Assembly: GCA_902776305.1 (NCBI GenBank)
Contig: CACYPS010000013.1
Span: 47,657-111,656, forward strand
Reading direction: 5' to 3'
Source: an uncultured Lachnospiraceae bacterium
Lineage (GTDB): Bacteria > Bacillota > Clostridia > Lachnospirales > Lachnospiraceae
Length of the DNA: 64,000 nt
Part shown: positions 41,101 through 51,080 of the stretch, one piece after another
Layout: the number at the start of each line of letters is the position of its first letter
Numbering within the stretch: the stretch's first letter is position 1
Notes under the pieces: generated by a model
The model's input: only the letters and a program-made list of their open reading frames with translations
Told to the model about the DNA's origin: nothing
Databases searched by the model: none
Position numbers and translations under genes: made by a program

Positions 41101-43047
41101 TTATCTTTTACCGTTTTTTCCGTTCCGTGTCACGGGTCTATGCTTAGTACCGTTAATATTTCGGCTCTGTGCCTTCGGTTTTGCCGTCGCGCCCTGCCGC
41201 TTTTCATCCGTTCCTTTTCCCTTGCTCCGAGTCTTTTCTCTGCCGCCTATCTGTCTCGGAGGAATCAGGCACTCTTTTCCGAATCCGATCAGGTCGGTCC
41301 TCCCTTCCCGGATCAGAGCCTCCTTCACAAGATCGTAGTTCTTCGGATCCCTGTACTGGATCAGAGCCCTCTGCATGGCCTTCTCGTGCGGATTCGTGGC
41401 GACATAGACCGGTTTCAGCGTCTCCGGATCCAGTCCTGTGTAATACATACAGGTCGAAATTGTTCCGGGCGTCGGGTAAAAATCCTGTACCTGTTCAGGC
41501 ATATAGCCAAGCTTCTTAATATATTCCGCTAGCGCAATCGCATCTTTCAGCGTACTTCCGGGGTGGGACGACATGAGATAGGGGACAATGAACTGTTTCA
41601 TATCGAGTTCTCGGTTTATCTTTTCGAATTCCTTTACAAATGCATTGTAGACCGTCACACGCGGTTTTCCCATCTTAGAGAGCACGTTATCGGAGATATG
41701 TTCCGGAGCAACGCGAAGCTGCCCGCTCACATGATATTGGCACAGCTCTCTCAGAAATGTACGGTTCCTGTCCGCCATCACGTAGTCGAACCGGATTCCG
41801 GAGCGGACGAACACCTTCTTGACCTTCGGAAGATTCCGCAGTTTCCTCAGCAGCTTCAGGTAATCGCTGTGGTCGACCTCCAGATTGGGGCATGGTTCGG
41901 GAAAGAGGCACTTGCGATGCTGACATGCGCCTGCTTTCAGCTGTTTCGCGCAGGCTGGTTTCCGAAACTCAGCTGTCGGACCGCCCACATCGTGGATGTA
42001 CCCTTTAAAATCCGGGTCCTCTATACACTGCTTCGCCTCCGCGAGGATCGACTCATGGCTCCGCGCCTGGACGATCCGGCCCTCATGGAAGGTCAGTGCA
42101 CAGAAATTGCAGTCGCCGTAGCAGCCGCGGTTGGAGGTCAGTGAGAATTTGACTTCTTTCAGCGCGGGTATTCCACCTTGAGCCTCGTAGGAGGGATGAT
42201 ACGCTCTCATGTAGGGCAGGGCGTACACATCGTCCATCTCCTGCATGGTCATGGGCTTCTGAGGCGGGTTCTGTACAACATACAGACTTCCGTCGTAAGT
42301 CTCGACAAGGCGTTTTGCGGCAAAGGGATCGGTGTTTTTGTACTGGATCGCAAAGCTTTTCGCGTAAGACTTCCTGTCTGTTTTGATTTCTTCAAATGTA
42401 GGCAGTCTGATCGCATCCTCCGTCTCATCCGCATTTCTCGTCTTAAAGACCGTGCCGCGGACAAATGTGACATCGCATGCTCTGATGCCTGAGTTCAGCG
42501 CATCAGCGATCTCAATAATGCATTTCTCGCCCATGCCGTAGGCTAAAATGTCCGCACCGGAATCGAGCAGGATCGACCTGCGGACCTTCCCGGACCAGTA
42601 ATCATAGTGGCCGAGCCTTCGCAGGCTTGCTTCAATGCCGCCGATTATAATGGGCGTCTTTTTATAAGTGCGCCGGATTAGATTGCAGTAAACGATGACC
42701 GCGTAGTCTGGCCGCATGCCGGCTTTTCCTCCCGGACTGTAGGCGTCCTGACTCCGACGCTTTTTGGATACGGTGTAGTGATTCACCATCGAATCCATGT
42801 TTCCGGACGAGACAAGAAAGCCAAGCCGGGGTTCACCGAATTCCGTGATGCTCTCCGGATCCCGCCAGTTGGGCTGGCAGAGCATGCCCACCGAGTAGCC
42901 GAATGATTCGAGCACGCGGCTGATGATAGCGCTGCCGAAACTCGGATGATCAACGTAGGCATCTCCGCAGATATAGACGAAGTCCATCTGAGAGAGGCCC
43001 TTTTCTTCCATCTCTGTTCTGTTTATCGGTAAGAAACCATCTGCCAT
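41101..43047 (-). CDS. YgiQ family radical SAM protein
   Basis: 648 residues, AAAAGGAG site. A cobalamin-binding-like N-terminal region precedes the radical SAM motif CYGDCNFC (~307-314), then family blocks [15 protein letters not shown] in outline, [12 protein letters not shown] and [15 protein letters not shown]. The last ~45 residues are a very basic disordered tail ([20 protein letters not shown]). YgiQ proteins carry one [4Fe-4S] cluster; their reaction is unknown. Confidence 0.93.
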   Translation of the reverse strand: MADGFLPINRTEMEEKGLSQMDFVYICGDAYVDHPSFGSAIISRVLESFGYSVGMLCQPNWRDPESITEFGEPRLGFLVSSGNMDSMVNHYTVSKKRRSQDAYSPGGKAGMRPDYAVIVYCNLIRRTYKKTPIIIGGIEASLRRLGHYDYWSGKVRRSILLDSGADILAYGMGEKCIIEIADALNSGIRACDVTFVRGTVFKTRNADETEDAIRLPTFEEIKTDRKSYAKSFAIQYKNTDPFAAKRLVETYDGSLYVVQNPPQKPMTMQEMDDVYALPYMRAYHPSYEAQGGIPALKEVKFSLTSNRGCYGDCNFCALTFHEGRIVQARSHESILAEAKQCIEDPDFKGYIHDVGGPTAEFRKPACAKQLKAGACQHRKCLFPEPCPNLEVDHSDYLKLLRKLRNLPKVKKVFVRSGIRFDYVMADRNRTFLRELCQYHVSGQLRVAPEHISDNVLSKMGKPRVTVYNAFVKEFEKINRELDMKQFIVPYLMSSHPGSTLKDAIALAEYIKKLGYMPEQVQDFYPTPGTISTCMYYTGLDPETLKPVYVATNPHEKAMQRALIQYRDPKNYDLVKEALIREGRTDLIGFGKECLIPPRQIGGREKTRSKGKGTDEKRQGATAKPKAQSRNINGTKHRPVTRNGKNGKR

Positions 43048-43304
43048 ATGTGCTCCTTTTTTAATCGAAAATATGAAGATAGTGATGAGTTCCGCATGAA
43101 AAGCCTTTCATTTTGTGCGTTTATCTCACGGCTGTCCGGAGAATACCGCATCAGAGAGCGGTTGTTTCGCTTTGCAATTACTTAAGGGAAGTATAGCATA
43201 TCGGCTGTCGTTTTAACAGGAGAGGAAAGCCGTACGTTCCTCTCGATTTTTGTGTTTCCTTTTTTGCAAAAGTGACAAATAAACTATAAATTTTCACGAT
43301 ATCA

Positions 43305-43333
43305 TTGTCATTTTTATGAATATAACATAAAAT
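43305..43333 (+). promoter_or_regulatory. Promoter of the GH32 gene
   Basis: TTGTCA (43305-43310), 17-base spacer, TAAAAT (43328-43333). The rest of 43048-43414 holds nothing I can name. Confidence 0.6.
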
Positions 43334-43414
43334 AGAGGAAGTAGGTTATCGCGCTTTCAGGGCTTTATGAGCGCGAATGAGTAAAGAGAATAAAGGTTAT
43401 CGGGAGGATTAAAA

Positions 43415-44872
43415 ATGAAGCAGTGGACACTCGAAGAGCGCTACAGAGTTCTGCAGAGCGCTGATGAAGTTAAGGATCTGTATGATCGCATTCAGACTTC
43501 CAACTACAGACAGAAATATCATATTCAGCCGGTGACAGGTCTTTCCAGTGATCCGAACGGATTTGCCAAGTATGACGGAACGTGGCATCTGTTCTATCAG
43601 TGGTGCCCGTGGGGCGCGGTACATGGTCTGAAATACTGGTATCATGTATCCTCCAAGGACCTTGTACATTGGCAGAATGAAGGCGTCGGCATGCATCCGG
43701 ATACGTTCTATGATAACAAGGGATGCCACTCCGGTTCCGCAATTGCGAAAGACAATGATCTTTATATCTTCTATACAGGCAACCACAGAGACGAAAATTG
43801 GGTCAGAACGCCGTACACATGCGCAGCCAAGCTCGGCGAAGACGGACAGCCGGTCAAGCTGCCTGAGCCGCTGTTCGGACCGCGCGATGACTACAGCGAA
43901 CATCAGAGAGACCCGAAGGTCGTCTATGTAGCGGATAAGAATAAATACTATATCTTTATCGGAGCCCAGACACTGGACAAGAAGGGCACAGCTCTGATCT
44001 ATGAGTCGGAAGAACTGCTCTCCGGATGGAAATTTGCCGGTCAGCTGAATGTACCGGGATTCGAGGACTTCGGCGGAATGTGGGAGTGCCCGTGCATCGT
44101 CAGAATCGGCGGAAAAGACGTCCTGATCATCTCTCCGCAGTATACAAAACTTCCGGGCCGTGCCGAGAGCACGAACCACAACGTATATATCATCGGACAT
44201 ATGGATTATGATACGCTGACCTTCACACCGGAATCAGACTATAAGTATCTCGACTTCGGTTTCGACTTCTATGCAGCTCAGTTCGCGGCAAATGTAGATG
44301 ATCCCGATATGGCTATCCTGATCGCATGGATCGGCCTCCCGGACAATCACTACTGCACAGAGCCGGAAGACTGGGAAGGCAGCATGTGCCTGCCGCGCGA
44401 GCTCCGCATTAAGGGTGATCACCTTGTTCAGGCTCCGGCTGCAGCAATTGCTTCCCTGAGGGACGGCGAGATCGCAGCAGAAGGAAAACTTCCGGATTTC
44501 TGTGAGATGGAAGTCACAAATGCAGGCGGTGACTTCTTCCTGAACCTTTACACGAAGGCTGACGGAACGGGCGGCGTTACAATGAAGTATGACGAAGCGA
44601 CAAAGACTCTGACAGTCGACAAGACAGGTATGGAGAAGCGCTTCAATGAGAACGTCGGCGAAGTTCTGAACGTACCGCTCGATGAGTCTCTGAAGAACAT
44701 CCGCATCTTTATCGACAGATGCTCCTTCGAGCTGTTCATCAATGACGGCGATGCAACATTCACATCCCACATTTATCCGACAGCTGACGAGCATAACTAC
44801 ACGATCAGCGACAACGGATCAGTCAAGATCTATGCGCTGAAGCCGTCTGTAACGGACGAGTTCAAGATCTGA
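43415..44872 (+). CDS. Glycoside hydrolase family 32 (sucrose/sucrose-6-phosphate hydrolase or fructanase)
   Basis: 485 residues, GGGAGG site. GH32 motifs: nucleophile Asp46 in SSDPNGF, RDPKV (~165, transition-state Asp) and the acid/base Glu in MWECP (~217), followed by a beta-sandwich C-terminal domain. No signal peptide, so it works inside the cell on imported sucrose, sucrose-6-phosphate or short fructans. No sugar transporter, PTS gene or fructokinase is next to it, so the exact substrate is open. Confidence 0.93.
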   Translation: MKQWTLEERYRVLQSADEVKDLYDRIQTSNYRQKYHIQPVTGLSSDPNGFAKYDGTWHLFYQWCPWGAVHGLKYWYHVSSKDLVHWQNEGVGMHPDTFYDNKGCHSGSAIAKDNDLYIFYTGNHRDENWVRTPYTCAAKLGEDGQPVKLPEPLFGPRDDYSEHQRDPKVVYVADKNKYYIFIGAQTLDKKGTALIYESEELLSGWKFAGQLNVPGFEDFGGMWECPCIVRIGGKDVLIISPQYTKLPGRAESTNHNVYIIGHMDYDTLTFTPESDYKYLDFGFDFYAAQFAANVDDPDMAILIAWIGLPDNHYCTEPEDWEGSMCLPRELRIKGDHLVQAPAAAIASLRDGEIAAEGKLPDFCEMEVTNAGGDFFLNLYTKADGTGGVTMKYDEATKTLTVDKTGMEKRFNENVGEVLNVPLDESLKNIRIFIDRCSFELFINDGDATFTSHIYPTADEHNYTISDNGSVKIYALKPSVTDEFKI

Positions 44873-44939
44873 TCACAGCAGGGGACGTTCCGGTTTTTCC
44901 TTGTTATATTGGATGATATTGCCGAACTATAATTGAATA

Positions 44940-45034
44940 GGGCTGTCGCATCAGGAAAGGCTGTAATGAAATATATTTGTGTATGTGTATACTGATATAT
45001 TTCATTGCAGTTCACCTGATGCGGCAGCCCTTTT
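44940..45034. terminator. Nested hairpin between GH32 and YlmH genes
   Basis: Perfect outer arms GGGCTGTCGCATCAGG and CCTGATGCGGCAGCCC (one G-T/G-G change), inner arms AATGAAATATAT and ATATATTTCATT, and TTTTG tail. It is the clearest member of the family and serves convergent genes. Confidence 0.85.
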
Positions 45035-45118
45035 GTATGCTGTAATTCTGTGAAGTTTGGAAGATGTCAGCTGACGCTGACCCGAATCCCGCGCCAAGTC
45101 TCGCGAGCGGGACTTAAA

Positions 45119-45928
45119 TTATTTGAAAACTCTTACCCGGACATAAAGTCTACCCTTTTTGGTGCTTGAAATGACGCCGTCGTAGATGAACTTGCCGAAA
45201 CCCCGGACCGATACTCTGGCACCGGGTTTCAGGTCATATCCCCCCGAGAAGGCTGTGCGGCCGTCTACGATGACCGCCTCACGCTCGATCAGTTCCTGCG
45301 CTTTCCCTCTTGCGAGTCTGTAGACAAATGCAAGGATCGCGTCAAGCCTCTCCGAAGCCACCGAGCCCTCCCGCTCCTCGAATTCGGGACGGACAGTGCA
45401 TTTGCCCGGTGCGACTTCTTTTGCGAGCACAGTTGTGTGTTTCACGCGGCAGAGCTCTCGGCAGATGAAATCAGCCATCATTTTCAACACGAAGACATAG
45501 GCAGAGTGATCGGTCCTGTCGATGAGTATGTCACCGATCTGACCGCGATCAATACCGAGATTCATGAGAGCTCCGAGGTAGTCGCGATGCGTCAGAGGAT
45601 CCGCGAATTTTGCCTGAACGGGAGCGATGTGAAGACATGATACGACTTCAGGCGTTTCCGTCTCCTGCAGAATAAAGCTTTTTTTGTCCTGCCAGGAGGG
45701 GAGAAAGGCACAGACTTTCCTCTCGGCCTCATCGAAACCGCCCCACAGGAGGAAGACGGTTCCGCCGACGAGGTCGGACTGCTGCGGGACGCCGAGCTTT
45801 CGCATGGCATCGTTCAAGGAGGCCTGGTCGGAGACGGAGAGGAAGTCGGTGTGGGTCACATATTCATTTTGAAAGGTTTTATTCGAGAGGTCCTTGATCC
45901 GGCTCTCGAGATAGGCTGTATCCGGCAT
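45119..45928 (-). CDS. YlmH-type S4 domain RNA-binding protein
   Basis: 269 residues. The N-terminal ~170 residues match the YlmH domain (FLSVSDQASLNDAM, DPLTHRDYLGALMNLGIDRGQIGDI), and the S4 RNA-binding domain (~190-260) begins ASERLDAILAFVYRLARGKAQELI. YlmH proteins act on stalled ribosomes and are widespread in Firmicutes, usually near ftsZ/divIVA; here the gene stands alone. Weak ribosome site. Confidence 0.9.
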   Translation of the reverse strand: MPDTAYLESRIKDLSNKTFQNEYVTHTDFLSVSDQASLNDAMRKLGVPQQSDLVGGTVFLLWGGFDEAERKVCAFLPSWQDKKSFILQETETPEVVSCLHIAPVQAKFADPLTHRDYLGALMNLGIDRGQIGDILIDRTDHSAYVFVLKMMADFICRELCRVKHTTVLAKEVAPGKCTVRPEFEEREGSVASERLDAILAFVYRLARGKAQELIEREAVIVDGRTAFSGGYDLKPGARVSVRGFGKFIYDGVISSTKKGRLYVRVRVFK

Positions 45929-46097
45929 AGTTTTTGACCTGTATGTAAAGCTAAATATGAAACATTATCTGGGCTTCCCGCTCCCACACTGAACAGTTGC
46001 ACCATAGAAGACTGCTTATTCGTATGGTGAGCATATTTTATGGGAAGTTCAGCTGATATTGCAGGATCCCCAAAATCTTACCACGATTTGCTTTGAA

Positions 46098-46126
46098 TTG
46101 CATTCTCTTTGTGTTTTTGGTATGAT
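46098..46126 (+). promoter_or_regulatory. Promoter of the thrH-maf region
   Basis: TTGCAT (46098-46103), 17-base spacer, TATGAT (46121-46126). Confidence 0.55.
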
Positions 46127-46199
46127 AGTTCCCGGTGACAGTACCGTTACGTGAATGAGAACTGTTTCTGAAATAAATCAGATACTTAGGAGGTTACAT

Positions 46200-46805
46200 A
46201 TGGGGATGAATGTTGTTTGCCTGGATATGGAAGGCGTGCTCGTACCTGAAATCTGGATCGCATTTTCGGAGGCTACCGGTATCCCGGAGCTGCGCCGCAC
46301 GACCCGTGACGAACCGGATTATGACAAGCTCATGAAATACAGACTTGCCATCCTGAAAGAGCATGGACTCGGACTGAAGGAGATCCAGGCTACAATCGCG
46401 ACGATCGATCCGCTTCCGGGCGCGAAGGAATTCCTCGATGAACTTCGCAGGGAGGCACAGGTCCTCATTCTGAGTGATACGTTCACGCAGTTTGCCATGC
46501 CGCTCATGGCAAAACTCAACTATCCGACACTGTTCTGCAATACGCTGGAAGTCGCGCCGGACGGCGAAATCACAGGGTATCAGATGAGATGTGCGCAGTC
46601 CAAGCTGACGACGGTCAGGGCACTACAGTCCTGCGGATTCGACACGATCGCGGCGGGCGACAGCCACAACGACCTTGCTATGATCCGTGCTTCAAAGGCC
46701 GGATTCCTTTTCAGAAGTACCGATGCCATAATAGCGGAGAATCCGGACCTGCCGGCATTTGAGGAGTTTGATGAGTTCCTTGCCGCTATCAAAGCTGTGT
46801 TGTGA
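46200..46805 (+). CDS. thrH: Phosphoserine phosphatase / homoserine phosphotransferase ThrH
   Basis: 201 residues from ATG 46200, seven bases after AGGAGG; an upstream ATG (46155) has no site. HAD motif I CLDMEGVLVPEIW (nucleophile Asp9, Glu11 instead of the usual Asp) is the ThrH hallmark. Motif II ILSDTFTQF (~84) and motif IV AAGDSHNDLAMI (~157) follow. ThrH hydrolyses phosphoserine and can move the phosphate to homoserine, linking serine and threonine synthesis. Maf follows. Confidence 0.88.
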   Translation: MGMNVVCLDMEGVLVPEIWIAFSEATGIPELRRTTRDEPDYDKLMKYRLAILKEHGLGLKEIQATIATIDPLPGAKEFLDELRREAQVLILSDTFTQFAMPLMAKLNYPTLFCNTLEVAPDGEITGYQMRCAQSKLTTVRALQSCGFDTIAAGDSHNDLAMIRASKAGFLFRSTDAIIAENPDLPAFEEFDEFLAAIKAVL

Positions 46806-46867
46806 GATTGTGGGAGTGCGTAAGCACGGAACAATCTGTAATCGACTTTTGGAGAACTTATCATAAT

Positions 46868-47566
46868 ATGGGAAAAATAATACTGGCTTCCGCCTCTCCA
46901 AGGAGGCGGGAGCTTCTTACGCAGATAGGTATCGAATTTGAAATAATGGTCTCCGATAAGGAGGAGCGGATCACGGCGGAGGATCCGGCGGAAATTTGTA
47001 TGCACCTGGCTATGCAGAAAGCGCTCGATGTGAGGGACAAGTTGAGGGCGCAGGGTTTTGAGAGAGACGACGACAGGCCGACGCGGTCCGAAAAGACAAA
47101 GGACGGTGAAGTGATACCTCCGGTATCGAGTATCCAAGGGCAGACTGAGAAATGGTTCGAAGAGATAAGATCTGGCGGAAAGATGCCTTCCGAAGATGAA
47201 TACACCGTAATCGGAGCGGATACCATCGTGGTCCTTGAAAGACAGATCCTCGGAAAGCCTAAAAGCAGGGAGCATGCGGCGCAAATGCTGCGTTCCCTCT
47301 CGGGAAGAGAACATCAGGTTTATACCGGCGTGTGCGTAGTAAGAGGAGATACGACCGCAACATTTGCAGAGAAGACGGATGTCTATGTCGCTCCGCTTTC
47401 CGAGGCGGATATCCGCGCATATATCGCGACGGGTGATCCCATGGATAAGGCGGGGGCTTACGGAATTCAGGGAATATTTGCAAAGCACATCGAGAAGATC
47501 GACGGCGACTACTTCAACGTGGTCGGGCTTCCGATCGGGAGGCTGTGGAGAGAGTATCTGGCATAG
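46868..47566 (+). CDS. maf: Maf family nucleotide pyrophosphatase with internal insertion
   Basis: 232 residues from MGKIILASASPRRRELL. The core motifs are SPRR (10-13), GADTIVV (116-122), KPKSREHAAQML and GAYGIQG. It hydrolyses dNTP/NTP, probably dTTP/UTP or modified forms. Typical Maf proteins have ~190 residues; an extra hydrophilic segment of about 45 residues (62-108) sits just before GADTIV. The insertion is in frame. Likely co-transcribed with thrH. Confidence 0.9.
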   Translation: MGKIILASASPRRRELLTQIGIEFEIMVSDKEERITAEDPAEICMHLAMQKALDVRDKLRAQGFERDDDRPTRSEKTKDGEVIPPVSSIQGQTEKWFEEIRSGGKMPSEDEYTVIGADTIVVLERQILGKPKSREHAAQMLRSLSGREHQVYTGVCVVRGDTTATFAEKTDVYVAPLSEADIRAYIATGDPMDKAGAYGIQGIFAKHIEKIDGDYFNVVGLPIGRLWREYLA

Positions 47567-47575
47567 TCAATGCAC

Positions 47576-47604
47576 TTGGGAATACTCGATGGATGTGCTA
47601 CAAT
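47576..47604 (+). promoter_or_regulatory. Promoter of the M18 aminopeptidase gene
   Basis: TTGGGA (47576-47581), 17-base spacer, TACAAT (47599-47604). Downstream ACTATCAC/GTGATAGT (47625-47659) form a leader inverted repeat. Confidence 0.55.
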
Positions 47605-47685
47605 GACTAACTGTGGACGAATAAACTATCACTTCCTGATATTCACCGGATGTGATAGTAACTGACAATTAAGAGGTGACAGATT

Positions 47686-49182
47686 ATGAACAGAAAAAAC
47701 GCATGGGCTTCCTATACAAGGGAGCAGACCAAAGCAGTATATGATTTCAGCGAGGACTACAAGAAGTTTCTCGACAATGCAAAGACCGAGCGTGAGGCCG
47801 TTGACGCCCTGGTCAATATGGCTGAGGATGAGGGATTCCGCGAACTGAGCCGGCTCATCGAAAGCGGTGAGCAGTTGAAGGCGGGAGACAAGGTTTATAC
47901 CGTATGGATGAACAAGTCTATTGTTCTCTTTAAGATCGGTAAGGAGCCGATGGAGAACGGCCTGAATATTCTCGGCGCGCACATCGATTCTCCGCGCCTT
48001 GACGTGAAGCAGAATCCGCTCTACGAGGACAGCGGGCTGGCTTATCTTGATACGCACTACTACGGCGGTATAAAGAAGTATCTTTATGTTGCGCTGCCAC
48101 TTGCTATTCATGGCGTGATCGTCAGAAAAGACGGAACGACCACGATTCTGAACGTCGGTGAGGATGAGGACGATCCGGTATTCTTTATCTCGGACCTGCT
48201 GATCCATCTGTCACAGGAACTTATGACAAAGAAAGCGAGCGAAGTTGTAGCCGGAGAGGCTTTGGATCTCGTGATCGGACATAAGCCTTTTATCCTCGAA
48301 GGCGATGATAAGGAATCAAAAAAAGATGAAGAAGCGGATGAGACGCTTACACGCGGTCAGGAGTATGCTGTTCGGGCTGAAAAAGAGGAAGGTGCCGAGG
48401 CTAAGAAAATCAAGGGTGCTGTCCGCAGAGGAATCCTTGCAATTCTGAAAGACGAGTATGAGGTCGAGGAAGATGATTTCATTTCCGCGGAACTCGAGAT
48501 CGTACCTGCAGGCAAGGCCCGGGATGCGGGACTTGACCGTTCGATGATCCTCGGTTACGGTCAGGACGACCGTGTCTGTGCATATCCTTCCATGCGCGCG
48601 ATCTGCGAGGTTGGCGATGTGGAACGTACATCCTGCTGTATCCTTGTCGATAAGGAAGAAATCGGTTCTGTCGGTGCGACGGGCATGCGGTCCCATTTCT
48701 TTGAAAATGCCGTCGCCGAAGTCATGAATCTGACCGGTGACTACAGCGAGCTCAAGGTGAGGAGATGCCTGGCCAATTCATGCATGCTCTCATCCGATGT
48801 CTCTGCGGGATTCGATCCGAATTATGCGTCGGCATTTGAGAAGAAAAATACGGCTTATCTCGGCTGCGGTCTTGTCTTCAACAAATTCACGGGCTCAAGA
48901 GGCAAGTCCGGTTCCAATGATGCAAATGCCGAGTATGTTGCCGAAATCCGGAGAGCGCTTGACGAGGCGGGCGTCGTATACCAGACGGCTGAGCTCGGCC
49001 GTGTCGATCTCGGTGGCGGCGGAACGATCGCCTACATACTTGCACTGTACGGTATGAATGTGATTGACAGCGGCGTGGCCGTCCTCAACATGCATGCACC
49101 GTGGGAGGCTACATCCAAGGCGGATATATATGAAGCCCTGAAGGGATATATCGCTTTCCTTGAGAAAGTAAGGGCGGTATAA
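47686..49182 (+). CDS. M18 family aminopeptidase
   Basis: 498 residues, AGAGGTGA site. Metal and catalytic motifs: AHIDSPRLD (His/Asp ~103), DKEEIGS (~326), SSDVSAGFDPN (~367) and the closing His of NMHAPWE (~470). A charged insertion (DDKESKKDEEADETLTRG in outline, ~205-240) interrupts the dimer-type domain. It removes N-terminal residues in the cytoplasm as a zinc-dependent dodecamer. It has its own promoter. Confidence 0.93.
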   Translation: MNRKNAWASYTREQTKAVYDFSEDYKKFLDNAKTEREAVDALVNMAEDEGFRELSRLIESGEQLKAGDKVYTVWMNKSIVLFKIGKEPMENGLNILGAHIDSPRLDVKQNPLYEDSGLAYLDTHYYGGIKKYLYVALPLAIHGVIVRKDGTTTILNVGEDEDDPVFFISDLLIHLSQELMTKKASEVVAGEALDLVIGHKPFILEGDDKESKKDEEADETLTRGQEYAVRAEKEEGAEAKKIKGAVRRGILAILKDEYEVEEDDFISAELEIVPAGKARDAGLDRSMILGYGQDDRVCAYPSMRAICEVGDVERTSCCILVDKEEIGSVGATGMRSHFFENAVAEVMNLTGDYSELKVRRCLANSCMLSSDVSAGFDPNYASAFEKKNTAYLGCGLVFNKFTGSRGKSGSNDANAEYVAEIRRALDEAGVVYQTAELGRVDLGGGGTIAYILALYGMNVIDSGVAVLNMHAPWEATSKADIYEALKGYIAFLEKVRAV

Positions 49183-49229
49183 GGTATAAAACTTATAGCG
49201 TATTAATCAATACTGTAAGGAGTTGTCGT

Positions 49230-50081
49230 ATGAAAACGGGAATTGTAATGGAAGGCGGGGCAATGCGCGGACTTTTTACCGCGGGAGTCATCGATGTGTT
49301 ACTTGAAAAAGGACTTACGAACTTTGATGGGGCAATCGGCGTCTCAGCCGGAGCGTGTTTCGGATGCAATATTAAGTCCGGCCAGCATGGTCGAACCGTT
49401 CGATATAATCTCAGGTACTGTCAGGACTGGAGATATGCTTCCGTGCGTTCACTGAGGGAGACCGGAGATCTCTACGGGTCAGACTTCTGTTACAAACAGA
49501 TTCCTACTGTACTCGATCCTTTTGACACGGAGGCTTTTGTAAAGAATCCGATGGAGTTTTACGTTGTGGCCACGGATCTTGAGACGGGAAAACCGGTTTA
49601 CCACAAGCTTTATGACGGCCTGAACAGTGATCTCAAGTGGATTCAGGCTTCCGCGTCCATGCCGCTTGCAGCCAGGACCATTGAAATCGGAAAATGGAAG
49701 CTTGTAGACGGAGGCGTTGCGGATTCCATTCCTCTCAAATTCATGGAGAAGAAGGGTTTTGACAAAAATGTCGTTGTTCTGACGCAGCCGCGCAATTTCG
49801 TGAAGAAACCGAATAGAGCGCTGCCGGCTATTCGCATAGCCTACAAGGCTTATCCCGACTTTGTACAGAGAGTGGAGACAAGGCACGTTCATTACAATGA
49901 GGAGACGGAGTATGTTAAGGAGCGCGAAGCGGCAGGAAAATGCTTTGTAATCTGTCCTCCGGAGCCTCTCGGAATCAAGCAGGTGTGCCATGATCCGATG
50001 GAGATTGTGCGCGTTTATGAGATCGGCCGGAAGGTCATGTTCGAGCGTCTTGATGAGATGAGAGAGTTTATGAGGAAATAA
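49230..50081 (+). CDS. Patatin-like phospholipase
   Basis: 283 residues, AAGGAG site. Oxyanion loop EGGAMRG (8-14), nucleophile elbow GVSAG (Ser ~40), and catalytic Asp in VDGGVADSIP (~160). Cytoplasmic, no signal peptide. The subgroup resembles YjjU/RssA-like patatins of unknown lipid substrate. Starts 47 bases after the aminopeptidase. Confidence 0.92.
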   Translation: MKTGIVMEGGAMRGLFTAGVIDVLLEKGLTNFDGAIGVSAGACFGCNIKSGQHGRTVRYNLRYCQDWRYASVRSLRETGDLYGSDFCYKQIPTVLDPFDTEAFVKNPMEFYVVATDLETGKPVYHKLYDGLNSDLKWIQASASMPLAARTIEIGKWKLVDGGVADSIPLKFMEKKGFDKNVVVLTQPRNFVKKPNRALPAIRIAYKAYPDFVQRVETRHVHYNEETEYVKEREAAGKCFVICPPEPLGIKQVCHDPMEIVRVYEIGRKVMFERLDEMREFMRK

Positions 50082-50202
50082 ATGCAGCGATTCAAATGCT
50101 GCGATTCTGAATCTGCGTGTATTCTGCACCGGTGATTTTAGTACACCTATGTAAACACAAGAATGAGACTTGTAAAGTCAGCTTCTCGAAGATTATGTTG
50201 TA

Positions 50203-50262
50203 TGGCTGCCGCATAGAGTCTGAAATCACTATAAAGTGGTTAAGGACCGGATGAGGCAGCCA
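50203..50262. terminator. Hairpin between patatin and RsuA-type genes
   Basis: TGGCTGCCGCAT and ATGAGGCAGCCA enclose an inner CACTATAAAGTG; T-rich tail TATTTTATC. Family member between convergent genes. Confidence 0.75.
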
Positions 50263-50277
50263 TATTTTATCGGGTAA

Positions 50278-50982
50278 TTATTCAGCCTGAAGTGATAAAA
50301 TCTCCTCCGGAGTCAGCTTTCGCCACTCGCCCGGAGTGAGGGAAGGGTCGAGAACAAGCGGTCCCATGGAGAGCCTTTTGAGATAGAGCACCCGTTTTCC
50401 GACCGCTTCAAACATACGCTTGATCTGGTGGAACTTGCCTTCCTGAATGACGACTTCGATTTCGGAGATATCACCGCTCTTTTGGATCTCAAGTCGGGCG
50501 GGAAGGCACAGAAGGTCATCGTCAAGACGAATTCCATCCGCAAATGCGCGCACATCACCCTCATTTACGTTCCCCTCGATTTCGGCATAATACCGTTTGT
50601 CAACGTGGTGCTTCGGTGAGAGAAGTCTGTGATTCAGATCTCCGTCATTGGTGATGAGAAGGAGACCTTCGGTATCCTTGTCAAGTCTGCCGACAGGTGA
50701 GAGATCTTTTCTGCGTTCTGCGGGCAAAAGATCGAGCACCGTTCTCTGATACCGGTCCTCTGTTGCCGTAATCACTCCGGCAGGCTTATTGAGCATATAA
50801 TAGGAATAGATTTCGTATATGATTTCTTTCCCCTGATAGAAAACAGAGCTTGTCTCATTGACAGACAAGCCCGGATTTTTGACGGTCACGCCATCGACAG
50901 ATACCTGTCCCTGGCGGACCGCTTTTTTTATTTCTGTTCTTGTTCCGACATTCATGTCGGAGAGGTATTTATCAAGCCGCAT
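50278..50982 (-). CDS. 16S/23S rRNA pseudouridine synthase, RsuA/RluB family
   Basis: 234 residues from MRLDKYLSDM, which gives a standard S4 domain start; upstream in-frame ATGs would add residues that overlap the esterase gene and have no ribosome site. S4 domain ~1-55, catalytic Asp in GRLDKDTEGLLL (~101), and KFHQIKRMFEAVGKRV. It modifies uridines in ribosomal RNA. Last gene of a minus-strand set with esterase and ATP-grasp copy 2. Confidence 0.92.
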   Translation of the reverse strand: MRLDKYLSDMNVGTRTEIKKAVRQGQVSVDGVTVKNPGLSVNETSSVFYQGKEIIYEIYSYYMLNKPAGVITATEDRYQRTVLDLLPAERRKDLSPVGRLDKDTEGLLLITNDGDLNHRLLSPKHHVDKRYYAEIEGNVNEGDVRAFADGIRLDDDLLCLPARLEIQKSGDISEIEVVIQEGKFHQIKRMFEAVGKRVLYLKRLSMGPLVLDPSLTPGEWRKLTPEEILSLQAE

Positions 50983-51080
50983 AGATTTACCGGTTTTAAT
51001 CCCTGACGCAGGTAAATGTTTCGCGTCTGAGATGAGTTTCATAATGAATTTTAAATAGTATCCAGAGTAAGAAATGAATA

